Shown here: positions 7,400 through 15,066 of the stretch, piece after piece
How the letters are laid out: each line of letters starts with the position of its first letter
Position numbering within the stretch: position 1 is the first letter of the stretch
Assembly (NCBI GenBank): GCA_964406345.1
Contig: CAYORK010000020.1
Span: forward strand, 1 to 23,734
Reading direction: 5' to 3'
Origin: SYAN01 sp964406345
Lineage (GTDB): Bacteria > Actinomycetota > Actinomycetes > Nanopelagicales > Nanopelagicaceae
DNA: 23,734 nt
Position numbers and translations under genes: made by a program
The notes under the pieces: generated by a model
Database searches by the model: none
Told to the model about the DNA's origin: nothing
Seen by the model: the letters and a program-made list of their open reading frames with translations, nothing else

Positions 7400-7411
7400 T
7401 CTCACGTGAGA
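7400..7411 (+). promoter_or_regulatory. Perfect 12-bp palindrome, candidate LacI-family operator of the mal operon
   Basis: TCTCACGTGAGA is a perfect palindrome with a central CG, the symmetry seen in operators of LacI/MalR-family sugar repressors. It ends 15 bp before the malE start, just upstream of its ribosome-binding site, where a bound repressor would block transcription. No regulator gene lies in the window, so the assignment is inferred from symmetry and position. Confidence 0.4.
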
Positions 7412-7426
7412 GAAATTAGGAGAAAC

Positions 7427-8674
7427 ATGTTTCGATTCAAGACACTCGCAGTCGCTTTAGCTGCTGTTCTCGGTGCTGGAATCTTCACAGTCCCCGCAAG
7501 CGCGACGACCGAGATCGTCGTGTGGGCTGATGAGACCCGTGGACCGAATATCCGTGAAGCGTTGAAGGCGAAGACCAACTGGGTGCCGGGCTACACCGTC
7601 ACTGTCAGAGCGTTCGCGAACTTCGATGCACTCAAGGACGCCATTGATAAGGCAACTGCGACAACTGGTCCAGATATCGTCGTCGGAGCCAATGACTGGG
7701 TCCCGACTCTTGCCAAGAACGGAAAGTTGGCACCGCTCACCTTGACCGCATCACAGCGAGCACGATTCAGCCCGAGCCAGTTCTACGATCTCTCCTACAA
7801 GCGCAAGCTCTATGGAATCCCAGTCGACGTCAACAACGTCGCGATGATCTACAACACCAAGCTCGTCTCCACCGCACCAAAGACTTTTGGTGACATGGTC
7901 GACTACTACAAGGCCAACAAGACTTCTAAGGGCCTCAAGGCTGGTCTCTGTGTTGCGGGTGGCGGTATGTCGTGGGGAGCGCACTCGATCGCTTCGGCTC
8001 TCGGTGCAGATGCTTACTACTTCAATTCAAATGGCAGCATCAACACTGGTCGCGTCTTCAACCCGACGACCTTCGGCAACAATGTGAAGACCTACCTCCT
8101 CGACGGTGGAAGAAGCAATGGCTTCCTTCCAGCGTCTGATGCCGGTTGCAAGGACAACTTCCTTGCGGGCGATGTTCCATTCGCCGTCATCGGCAATTGG
8201 GAGTGGACCGATTACACCGCAAAGGGCTTCACCATGAACTTGATGCCAGTGCCAGGAGTCAACGCGACTTCACCAGGTAAGGCATTCGGCTCTGTCTCTG
8301 GTGCATTGCTCACATCCTTCGCAAAGACCCGTGGCCTCGAAGCAGCTGCAAAGTCGCTCTTGGTCAACTTCTTCGGATCAACTGAGGGCCAGGTTGCCTA
8401 TCAGAAGATCGAGAAGCGTCCACCAGCAGAGAAGGGTGCAGCTAGTGATGCATCAGTCGCTGCAGGCCAAAAGGGATTCGGTGCAGCAGCAGCTGCAGCG
8501 AGCGTCCCTCAGGTTGGCGCAGTCTTGAACGGTCCTAGCGGCAAGAGCTATTGGGATGCACTTCCTGCCTACTGGACTGCAGTCCTCGTCGATGGCAAGG
8601 ACGCGACCGTTGAGGCAAGGAAGCTTGCTGCCATCTATCGCGCCAACCTTGCTCTCGCAAAGGGTGATCTCTAA
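7427..8674 (+). CDS. malE: Maltose/maltodextrin ABC transporter substrate-binding protein
   Basis: A 415-residue extracellular solute-binding protein that delivers maltodextrins to the MalFG permease. A type I signal peptide is clear: MFRFK, a hydrophobic core (LAVALAAVLGAGIF) and a probable cut after PASA at residue 26. The mature start TTEIVVWADE and the segments FANFDALKDAI, GANDWVPTLAKNGKL and YGIPVDVNNVAMIYNTKLV are typical of MalE-like proteins. There is no lipobox cysteine, unusual for a Gram-positive-type binding protein, so no lipid anchor is predicted. A short poly-Ala tract (GAAAAAAS) lies near residue 350. The ATG at 7427 is chosen over an in-frame GTG at 7406 because AGGAGA precedes it and the signal peptide begins there. 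First gene of the mal operon. Confidence 0.92.
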   Translation: MFRFKTLAVALAAVLGAGIFTVPASATTEIVVWADETRGPNIREALKAKTNWVPGYTVTVRAFANFDALKDAIDKATATTGPDIVVGANDWVPTLAKNGKLAPLTLTASQRARFSPSQFYDLSYKRKLYGIPVDVNNVAMIYNTKLVSTAPKTFGDMVDYYKANKTSKGLKAGLCVAGGGMSWGAHSIASALGADAYYFNSNGSINTGRVFNPTTFGNNVKTYLLDGGRSNGFLPASDAGCKDNFLAGDVPFAVIGNWEWTDYTAKGFTMNLMPVPGVNATSPGKAFGSVSGALLTSFAKTRGLEAAAKSLLVNFFGSTEGQVAYQKIEKRPPAEKGAASDASVAAGQKGFGAAAAAASVPQVGAVLNGPSGKSYWDALPAYWTAVLVDGKDATVEARKLAAIYRANLALAKGDL

Positions 8675-8701
8675 TCATCCAAGCGATTCCTAAGTCATCG
8701 G

Positions 8702-8733
8702 ACTAATTGGTCATAGGACTGATTGGTCATAGG
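8702..8733. repeat. 16-bp tandem duplication in the malE-malF spacer
   Basis: ACTAATTGGTCATAGG (8702-8717) is followed directly by ACTGATTGGTCATAGG (8718-8733), with one mismatch. It lies 27 bp after the malE stop. It could be a recent slippage product or a paired protein-binding site; nothing in the sequence decides between these. Confidence 0.85.
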
Positions 8734-8770
8734 AACAAGAGGAATCGAGCAAGTCCGAACAAGGATAGGT

Positions 8771-8813
8771 AGAGGGAACTAGCGTGGAAGCAAAATCCAC
8801 ACTAGTTCCCTCT
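8771..8813 (+). terminator. Long stem-loop between malE and malF (attenuator or mRNA stabiliser)
   Basis: AGAGGGAACTAG (8771-8782) pairs with CTAGTTCCCTCT (8802-8813). After one C/A mismatch, GTGGA pairs with TCCAC around a 7-nt loop, giving an imperfect 18-position stem. No T-run follows, so it is not a classical terminator. Such hairpins between a binding-protein gene and its permease genes commonly allow partial termination or protect the upstream mRNA, giving more MalE than MalFG. That role is inferred from position. Confidence 0.8.
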
Positions 8814-8872
8814 CCGGCTTTACCCTCTCCAGCTATATGGTCTGATTCCCCACCCGCTTCTCGAGGAGTGCG

Positions 8873-10408
8873 ATGCTGACGACACTGGTCCGCGGGAAGG
8901 TCGCCTTTGCCATCAAGGCGATCTCCTTAGCGTTGATCACTGCCATCCTTTTGATGCTCACTCAGAGCGCATTCGCACAAGAGCAATACGCAATAGCGCT
9001 CTTCTTGGCGATCTCGATCATCCTTCTCAACTTCACCTACTTCAGCAAGAAGCGAGTCCCACTCAAGTTCTTCCTCCCAGGAATCCTGCTTCTCACTGCA
9101 TTCGTCATCACGCCGATCCTCTACACCGTGGTGATGTCCACTTACAACTATCGCACCGGAAACTACATCAGCAAGGAAGAAGCGATCGAGCGGATCAAGG
9201 ACTTGGCCGTTGAATCCGATGCCAATGGGACCGCCTTCGACATCCTGGTCGGTAGATACCGAGGCGAGTTCGCGCTCCTTGCATCAGATATCAACAATTC
9301 CAGTTACTTCATCTCTACGGTCAATGATCGGATCCCTCTTGATCCTGAGAGCATCGAGATTGATGAGATCGGCGTCGCACAATCAGCCCCAGATTTCATT
9401 CCGCTGCCCGCAGAGCGAGTCTCATCGAGCAAGGCTGCTTCACTTCGTTTCAAATTCGATGGTGAGTACTTCCTTACGGTCGAGAGCCTCAATGTAGGTG
9501 TAGTCCTTCGTCAGACCCTCCAGTACCTGCAGCCCACGGATCAATTCCGAAGCCTCATCACCGGTGCTCTCTATGAAGATAACGGGGATGGCAACTACGT
9601 AAATGTCGATGATCGAGAAGATAAGTTAGAACCTGGCTGGCGCGATCCGGCATGGTTCTCCAACTTCGCGCGCCTCGTCCAAGACGATCGTGTGCGCACC
9701 CCACTCTTCTCTGTCTTCATTTGGACTGTGGTCTTCGCTTCGCTGACAGTCGTCACGCAATTTGCCTTCGGACTTCTTCTAGCCCTAGCGCTCAACAAGC
9801 CGATCCGCGGCCGACGGATCTATCGATCGATCCTGGTGCTGCCCTACGCGATGCCGAGCATCATGTCGATCTTGATCTGGGGCGGAATGTTCAACACCGA
9901 ATTCGGCGCCATAAACGAGATTCTCGGACGACAGATCGCATGGTTCCAGGATCCGAACTTTGCCCGGGCAGCGGTGATTCTGGTCAATCTCTGGCTTGGC
10001 TTCCCGTATTTCTACCTTGTTTGTAGTGGCTCTTTGCAGGCCATCCCAAGCGAGTTGCTCGAGGCTGCAGCGATAGATGGCGCGAATCCGAGGCAGGTCT
10101 TCCGCCGCATCACACTCCCACTCTTGCTTCAGATCCTCTCGCCACTCTTGATCGCATCCTTCGCATTCAACTTCAACAACTTCAACCTGATCTACCTGCT
10201 CACCGGTGGGGGACCGAAACAGCAACTCGACGGTGAGATAGCCGGAGCTACCGATATCTTGATCAGTTATACCTATCAGATCGCCTTCGGCAGCAACATC
10301 CAAGACTTAGGTCTCGCCAGTGCGATCTCAGTGATCATCTTCTTCATCGTCGCTGCGATATCACTCTACGGAGTGAAGCGTTCCAAGGTGTTGGAGAGTT
10401 TCTCATGA
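8873..10408 (+). CDS. malF: Maltodextrin ABC transporter permease MalF with a large P2-like loop
   Basis: A 511-residue permease, nearly the length of E. coli MalF (514) and far longer than typical Gram-positive MalF. Membrane spans appear at about 14-34, 39-57, 67-89, 278-308, 316-340, 366-388, 420-440 and 480-500. The soluble loop between the third and fourth spans (about 90-275) corresponds to the periplasmic P2 domain that holds MalE in E. coli. After the loop, similarity to E. coli MalF as I remember it is strong: FIWTVVFASLTVV, LVLPYAMPSIMSILIW, AWFQDPNFAR and SFAFNFNNFNLI. The cytoplasmic EAA loop (EAAAIDGA...RITLPLL, 397-418) docks the ATPase. GAGGAG precedes the ATG. Its stop overlaps the malG start in ATGA. 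Confidence 0.94.
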   Translation: MLTTLVRGKVAFAIKAISLALITAILLMLTQSAFAQEQYAIALFLAISIILLNFTYFSKKRVPLKFFLPGILLLTAFVITPILYTVVMSTYNYRTGNYISKEEAIERIKDLAVESDANGTAFDILVGRYRGEFALLASDINNSSYFISTVNDRIPLDPESIEIDEIGVAQSAPDFIPLPAERVSSSKAASLRFKFDGEYFLTVESLNVGVVLRQTLQYLQPTDQFRSLITGALYEDNGDGNYVNVDDREDKLEPGWRDPAWFSNFARLVQDDRVRTPLFSVFIWTVVFASLTVVTQFAFGLLLALALNKPIRGRRIYRSILVLPYAMPSIMSILIWGGMFNTEFGAINEILGRQIAWFQDPNFARAAVILVNLWLGFPYFYLVCSGSLQAIPSELLEAAAIDGANPRQVFRRITLPLLLQILSPLLIASFAFNFNNFNLIYLLTGGGPKQQLDGEIAGATDILISYTYQIAFGSNIQDLGLASAISVIIFFIVAAISLYGVKRSKVLESFS

Positions 10409-11256
10409 CGAAGTGGCTTCGAGAGAATCTCTGGCGTCACATCACAGGCATCATCATGTGTCTCTTCGCCCTCTTCCCGCTCTATCTGGTTGTCATCACA
10501 TCATTCAACGAGACCGGGAGCTTGAAGATCACCTCCTTCATCCCGACCGACATCTCCTTTGCAAACTACAGGTTGCTCTTCACTGATGAGCGAATTCCTT
10601 ATCTGACGTGGATGAAGAACTCTCTCGTGATCGCTTCCTTCGTCGCCGTCGTATCGGTCGTGGTGGGAGCAGCTTCAGCTTTCGCATTCAGCCGATTGAA
10701 GTTCAAGGGCAAGAAGGCCGGAATTCAGGTCTTGCTCTTGATCCAGATGTTCCCTGCGATCCTCGCGCTCTCTGCCGTCTATGTGATCATGGAGCGGGTC
10801 TATACCTTCGCTCCTGGCATCGGCCTTGGTACTCAAGCCGGTTTGATCCTGATCTATCTCGGTGGCGCGATGGGAGTCAACATCTGGTTGCTCAAGGGTT
10901 TCGTCGATTCGATCCCAACTGAACTTGATGAAGCCGCAAAGATTGACGGTGCCACTCCCGTTCAGACCTATTGGTTGATCTTCATCCCGCTTGCCGCTCC
11001 GGTCCTTGCGGTCGTTGCGCTCTTGAGCTTCATCGGGACCTTCAACGAATTCATCCTGGCGCGGTTATTCCTCGTGGATATGGAGAGTAGGACCGTTGCA
11101 GTCGGTCTTCAGCAGTTCATCGGCGGACAATTCTCGGAGAACTGGGGACCATTCGCTGCAGGATCGATCATCGCTTCGATTCCGATCGTGATCATATTCC
11201 TTAGCCTCCAGCGCTACATCGTCAGTGGATTGACCGCAGGTTCAGTCAAGGGATGA
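10405..11256 (+). CDS. malG: Maltodextrin ABC transporter permease MalG
   Basis: A 283-residue partner permease with six predicted spans. The EAA loop reads DEAAKIDGATPVQTYWLIFI, the contact site for the transport ATPase. The C-terminus RYIVSGLTAGSVKG is the hallmark MalG ending, which in E. coli MalG reaches into the translocation path. Other typical segments are LFPLYLVVITSFN near the N-terminus and NEFILARLFL before the last spans. It overlaps malF by the 4-bp ATGA and the amylase gene by another ATGA, so translation of all three is probably coupled. No malK-like ATPase follows; one must be supplied from elsewhere in the genome. Confidence 0.94.
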   Translation: MTKWLRENLWRHITGIIMCLFALFPLYLVVITSFNETGSLKITSFIPTDISFANYRLLFTDERIPYLTWMKNSLVIASFVAVVSVVVGAASAFAFSRLKFKGKKAGIQVLLLIQMFPAILALSAVYVIMERVYTFAPGIGLGTQAGLILIYLGGAMGVNIWLLKGFVDSIPTELDEAAKIDGATPVQTYWLIFIPLAAPVLAVVALLSFIGTFNEFILARLFLVDMESRTVAVGLQQFIGGQFSENWGPFAAGSIIASIPIVIIFLSLQRYIVSGLTAGSVKG

Positions 11257-13226
11257 GTCTTCGTTCGATCCTCAAGTCCTTCTCGGTTGCTGTGATCTCT
11301 TTCGCTCTGATCTCGGTGAATCCACTCGCACTCCCATCTAGAGCAAACACAAGTCAGATCGATGTTCCTAGGACAGGCCTTGATCGCGAAGTGATCTACT
11401 TCGTGATGCCGGATCGGTATCGAAATGGTGATCCCAGTAATGACCAGGGTCCGGGATACGACCCAACTCACACCGCCTTCTTCCATGGTGGTGACCTCAA
11501 AGGTCTGACCGGAAGTTGTGAGGCGAGTGATAGCAAGGACGATGGTCTTGCGCGATTGAAACGATTGGGTTTCACCACCATCTGGCTCACACCACTCGTG
11601 GTGCAACAACCTCCAACTGAGGGAGGCGCGGGCTATCACGGCTATTGGGGCGTTGACTTCCTCAATGTGGAACCTCGTCTTGGAAGCAATCAAGACTTGG
11701 AGAGATTGAGTGCATGCGCGAAGAAGTTAGGTCTCAAGCTCGTCCTCGATGTGGTCACAAACCACACCGGTGACATCGTCTGGTACGAGGGGAGGAAGGC
11801 CTACATCCCGGAGAAGTACAAGGAGATCAAGAACCCTGCCTGGCTCAATGACATCGAGAATTATCACAACGTCGGGGACATGCGCAGTTGTTGGAGCGCA
11901 GGCTCATGTATGCGAGATGGTGATTTCTATGGCTTGGATGACCTCGCTACTGAGAAAGAGGTCGTCTACCGAGGGTTCGCAGATGTGTACGGTGAGTGGA
12001 TCAAGCGATATGGGTTCGCAGGTTTCCGCGTCGATACCGCAAGACACCTCGACAACGAATTCTTCAAACGGTGGAGCCCATTGATCAAGGCAAGTGCGGA
12101 ATCAAGCGGTGTCCCAAACTTCACGATCTTCGGTGAGGTCTGGGAGACGGTGCCGGTCGAATTGATGAACTTCGTCCGAATCAATCAGATCCAGACCGTG
12201 CTTGACTTCCCGTTCCAGCGCGTTGCCGTGGAGTACGCAGCGGGGAGTTCTGATGCAAAGACGCTGAAGAACCTCTTCGAATATGACGACTACTACACGA
12301 CTGCTACCTCGTCAGCACAGAACTTGGTGACCTTTCTCGGTAATCACGACATGGGCCGAGTCGCCTTCCTCATCGAGGGAAAGAAAAGAAACCCTGACTC
12401 TGAGTTGCTCTCGCGCGTGAAGTTGGCACATGCACTCCTGTACTTCAGTCGGGGGATACCGGTCGTCTATTACGGCGATGAGGTTGGAATGACAGGCTCA
12501 GAGAACGGCAATGATCAGCGAGCTCGTCAAGATATGTTCCCGACCAAAGTAGAGATGTGGAAGGGCGAAAAGCGAGTAGGTAGTGATCCAGTAGGCGATG
12601 GAGATTCCTTCTCGCAGCGGAAGCACCCGCTCTCAAGATATCTGACGAGCCTGGCCAAGGTGCGAAGAGAGCACCCAGCGCTTGCCAACGGACAGATGCA
12701 AGTCCGACTTGCAAAGGGTCCGGTATTGGCAATATCCAAGCGCGATCATGATTCAGCGCGCGAGTACCTTGTCGTCTTCAATAACTCATCGAACTCCACT
12801 ACCGCTCTCATTCCTACAGCAACTCGATCCTCGTGGCGAGAGATCTTCGGGGATGCCAAAGTGATCCCACGTGGCACGGCCGTGGAGGTGGTTATGCCAC
12901 CGCGTACGACTCTCGTGCTTGAGGCAAGACGGACCATCACCGAGTCCCGCATCACCGTTGAGAGTTTGCAGGCAAAGGAAGACTTCTTGACGGGATTCAA
13001 ACGAGTTACGGCAAGGGTCAAGAGTGAGGACCTTGCGCGGGCGGAGTTCTTCATCGAAGACGATGGTTCATGGCGTTCGTTGGGAGTGGATCTCAATCGC
13101 CCCTTCAACGTCTACATCGACCCCAACCAATACTCAGGTCAGAGGCGAGTCAAAGCTCTCGTCGTTTCGTCGAAAGGAGAGCGCTATGAGTCGAAGCCGA
13201 TCACTCTCTCGATTTCCGCACCATGA
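11253..13226 (+). CDS. Secreted GH13 alpha-amylase
   Basis: A 657-residue extracellular glycoside hydrolase expected to cut starch or glycogen to maltodextrins for the adjacent importer. The signal peptide has a basic start (MSLRSILK) and a hydrophobic core, with a likely cut near SRA-NTS at 31; there is no lipobox. GH13 regions are intact: DVVTNH (166-171), GFRVDTARH with nucleophile D261, FGEVWE with acid/base E295, and FLGNHDMGR with D366. The start motif VIYFVMPDRYRNGD and the HGGDLKGL loop resemble secreted actinobacterial and Bacillus amylases. Residues from about 560 to the end form an extra beta-rich domain (ARAEFFIEDDGSWRSLGVD...) that looks Ig-like or carbohydrate-binding. The start overlaps malG in ATGA; the 3' end overlaps the next gene by 41 bp. 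Confidence 0.92.
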   Translation: MSLRSILKSFSVAVISFALISVNPLALPSRANTSQIDVPRTGLDREVIYFVMPDRYRNGDPSNDQGPGYDPTHTAFFHGGDLKGLTGSCEASDSKDDGLARLKRLGFTTIWLTPLVVQQPPTEGGAGYHGYWGVDFLNVEPRLGSNQDLERLSACAKKLGLKLVLDVVTNHTGDIVWYEGRKAYIPEKYKEIKNPAWLNDIENYHNVGDMRSCWSAGSCMRDGDFYGLDDLATEKEVVYRGFADVYGEWIKRYGFAGFRVDTARHLDNEFFKRWSPLIKASAESSGVPNFTIFGEVWETVPVELMNFVRINQIQTVLDFPFQRVAVEYAAGSSDAKTLKNLFEYDDYYTTATSSAQNLVTFLGNHDMGRVAFLIEGKKRNPDSELLSRVKLAHALLYFSRGIPVVYYGDEVGMTGSENGNDQRARQDMFPTKVEMWKGEKRVGSDPVGDGDSFSQRKHPLSRYLTSLAKVRREHPALANGQMQVRLAKGPVLAISKRDHDSAREYLVVFNNSSNSTTALIPTATRSSWREIFGDAKVIPRGTAVEVVMPPRTTLVLEARRTITESRITVESLQAKEDFLTGFKRVTARVKSEDLARAEFFIEDDGSWRSLGVDLNRPFNVYIDPNQYSGQRRVKALVVSSKGERYESKPITLSISAP

Positions 13227-15003
13227 TGGCAGTGAGCTCTATCTAAGCACGAGCTCACCAGAGCTGGGCGAAGAAGTGACGTTCCGCTTTCGTGCCGGTG
13301 AGGATTTTCCTATCAAGGAAGCAATCCTTCGGATCTATCACGACGGTGAGCCAAGATTCTTTCCGATGATCAAGGAGAGTAGAGGGGAGCGATCTTCCAA
13401 AGAGCAGTGGTGGAAAGTCGATGCTCCGATCATCAATAGGAAGACGAGTTATCGGTTCCTCTTGGTGGATGGCGACCGCTATCTCTGGCTGACTGCTCGA
13501 GGGGTCCAGGATCACGATGTCACCAGTGCTGAGGACTTCCAACTCCTTGCGATGCGGGAATTCCCCGCTTGGATCCGACGCTCGGTCTTCTATCAAATCT
13601 TCCCGGATAGATTCGCAACCACGGGAAAGTACCGGAGAGAGAAATCGGAACGTTTCGTCTCACGAGAGTGGAGTGATCTGCCAAAGGGCAGAGATGAGAC
13701 CACGGGTATCGAGTATTTCGGCGGCGACCTTGATGGCGTACGCGAGAGATTGAGCCACATCCAAGAACTTGGAGCAAATGGCATCTACTTCACTCCATTC
13801 TTTCCGGCGCGATCGACCCATCGATACGACGCATCCTCTTTCGATGAGGTGGACCCGCTCTTGGGTGGAGACAAGGCACTGATCAGACTTCGTGACGCTG
13901 CCGCAAAGTCAGGAATCAAGATCATGGGGGACTTGACCACCAATCATTGCGGTGCAGGGCATCGCTGGATCAAGCGCGCCCTCAAGGATCGGAAGTCGAC
14001 TGAACGGGGCTTCTTCTATTGGGATAAGAGCGTCGAACATGGTTATGAAGGTTGGTGGGGACTGGCAAGCCTTCCTAAGTTGAACTACAACTCGAAGCGA
14101 CTTCGTGAAGTTATGTTCAGCGGTAAGAAGTCGATCGTGAAGAAGTGGTTACAACCCCCATTCGCTTTGGCAGGCTGGCGCATCGACGTCGGGAACATGA
14201 CAGGTAGATATCGCGGCGAGGACATCAATCAGGAGGTGATCCGCGGCGTTCGTAGAGCAGTCGATGAGGTAAACCCAGATGCCTGGCTTCTTGCTGAGAA
14301 TGCCGATCACTTCCCAAACGACCTCGACGGTTTCGGTTGGCATGGCACGATGAATTACAACGGCTTCATGCGACCACTCTGGGGTTGGCTCAAGGCGCGA
14401 CCTGATACTCAATATGGATTCTTCGGTGTACCCGTCGAAGTGCCATCCTTCACGGGCGGTCAACTTGTCGCATCACTGCGAGGGTTCACTGCGATGATTC
14501 CGTGGCGGAACTTCGTCTCTTCCATGCTCCTTCTGGATTCGCATGACACTGCAAGATTTCGAAATGTCGTCGGTGACGATCCAACTCGCCACCTCGTTGG
14601 TATGGGGCTCTTACTCACATATCCCGGTGTGCCCTCCATCTTTGCCGGAGATGAGATCGGGATCAAGGGAGCGTGGGGTGAAGATGCACGGCGTACCATC
14701 GACTGGACTCGAAGCGGATGGGATCTCCACTTCTTCGAGGATGTGAAGCGCCTCGTAAGGATCAGGAGAGAGTCTGATGCACTCGCCGAAGGCGGCCTAC
14801 GTTGGCTCGAGGTACAGGATGAGTGCATAGCTTTCCTTCGCGAGTCCAATAGGGAGTCTTTACTTGTCGTCGCTGCACGTAGCAGAGTCAAAGTTGATCT
14901 GACAGAGGTTGGTGAAGTCGCCGAGAGACTCTATGGCCCTTCGCTCTCACGTGGTCGCTTCTCCTGTGATGGCCCAGCGATTGGGATCTACCGCCTCGCC
15001 TGA
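13186..15003 (+). CDS. Cytoplasmic GH13 maltodextrin glucosidase, MalZ/neopullulanase-like
   Basis: A 605-residue enzyme without a signal peptide, expected to break imported maltodextrins inside the cell. An N-terminal beta domain (residues about 12-110, CBM34-like) precedes the barrel, which begins RRSVFYQIFPDRFA. Catalytic regions are DLTTNH (249-254), GWRIDVGNM with nucleophile D334, LLAENADH with acid/base E371, and LLDSHDTARF with D454. The AMNYRGF-like MNYNGF and the TYPGVPSIFAGDEIG block recall E. coli MalZ (GH13_21); cyclomaltodextrinase or neopullulanase remains possible. The ATG at 13186 is chosen because AAAGGAGAG lies before it. Longer in-frame starts would extend a non-homologous tail through the amylase gene. 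It overlaps that gene by 41 bp and ends the operon. Confidence 0.88.
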   Translation: MSRSRSLSRFPHHDGSELYLSTSSPELGEEVTFRFRAGEDFPIKEAILRIYHDGEPRFFPMIKESRGERSSKEQWWKVDAPIINRKTSYRFLLVDGDRYLWLTARGVQDHDVTSAEDFQLLAMREFPAWIRRSVFYQIFPDRFATTGKYRREKSERFVSREWSDLPKGRDETTGIEYFGGDLDGVRERLSHIQELGANGIYFTPFFPARSTHRYDASSFDEVDPLLGGDKALIRLRDAAAKSGIKIMGDLTTNHCGAGHRWIKRALKDRKSTERGFFYWDKSVEHGYEGWWGLASLPKLNYNSKRLREVMFSGKKSIVKKWLQPPFALAGWRIDVGNMTGRYRGEDINQEVIRGVRRAVDEVNPDAWLLAENADHFPNDLDGFGWHGTMNYNGFMRPLWGWLKARPDTQYGFFGVPVEVPSFTGGQLVASLRGFTAMIPWRNFVSSMLLLDSHDTARFRNVVGDDPTRHLVGMGLLLTYPGVPSIFAGDEIGIKGAWGEDARRTIDWTRSGWDLHFFEDVKRLVRIRRESDALAEGGLRWLEVQDECIAFLRESNRESLLVVAARSRVKVDLTEVGEVAERLYGPSLSRGRFSCDGPAIGIYRLA

Positions 15004-15031
15004 ACGTACTTGATGCTGGCAGTGATCCAAG

Positions 15032-15060
15032 ATGACAATCCGTGCTCTGCTACCTAGAGT
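15032..15060 (+). promoter_or_regulatory. Leaderless promoter of the photolyase gene
   Basis: ATGACA (15032-15037), five of six matches to TTGACA, is separated by 17 bp from TAGAGT (15055-15060). The GTG start follows six bases later. This is the best-formed of the leaderless promoters in the window. Confidence 0.65.
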
Positions 15061-15066
15061 CAGGAA

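Noticed and set aside
8771..8830. malE-malF hairpin as an ordinary rho-independent terminator ending the operon
   Set aside because: No T-run follows, and malF is clearly the functional continuation with a good ribosome-binding site.
9785..10303. A 172-codon minus-strand frame inside malF
   Set aside because: It is an antisense shadow of conserved MalF membrane segments, with no ribosome-binding site or homology recognised.
13024..13185. Longer N-terminus for the MalZ-like gene
   Set aside because: The 54 extra residues are Ser/Thr/Arg-rich, lie in the amylase coding region, and the internal ATG has a strong ribosome-binding site.
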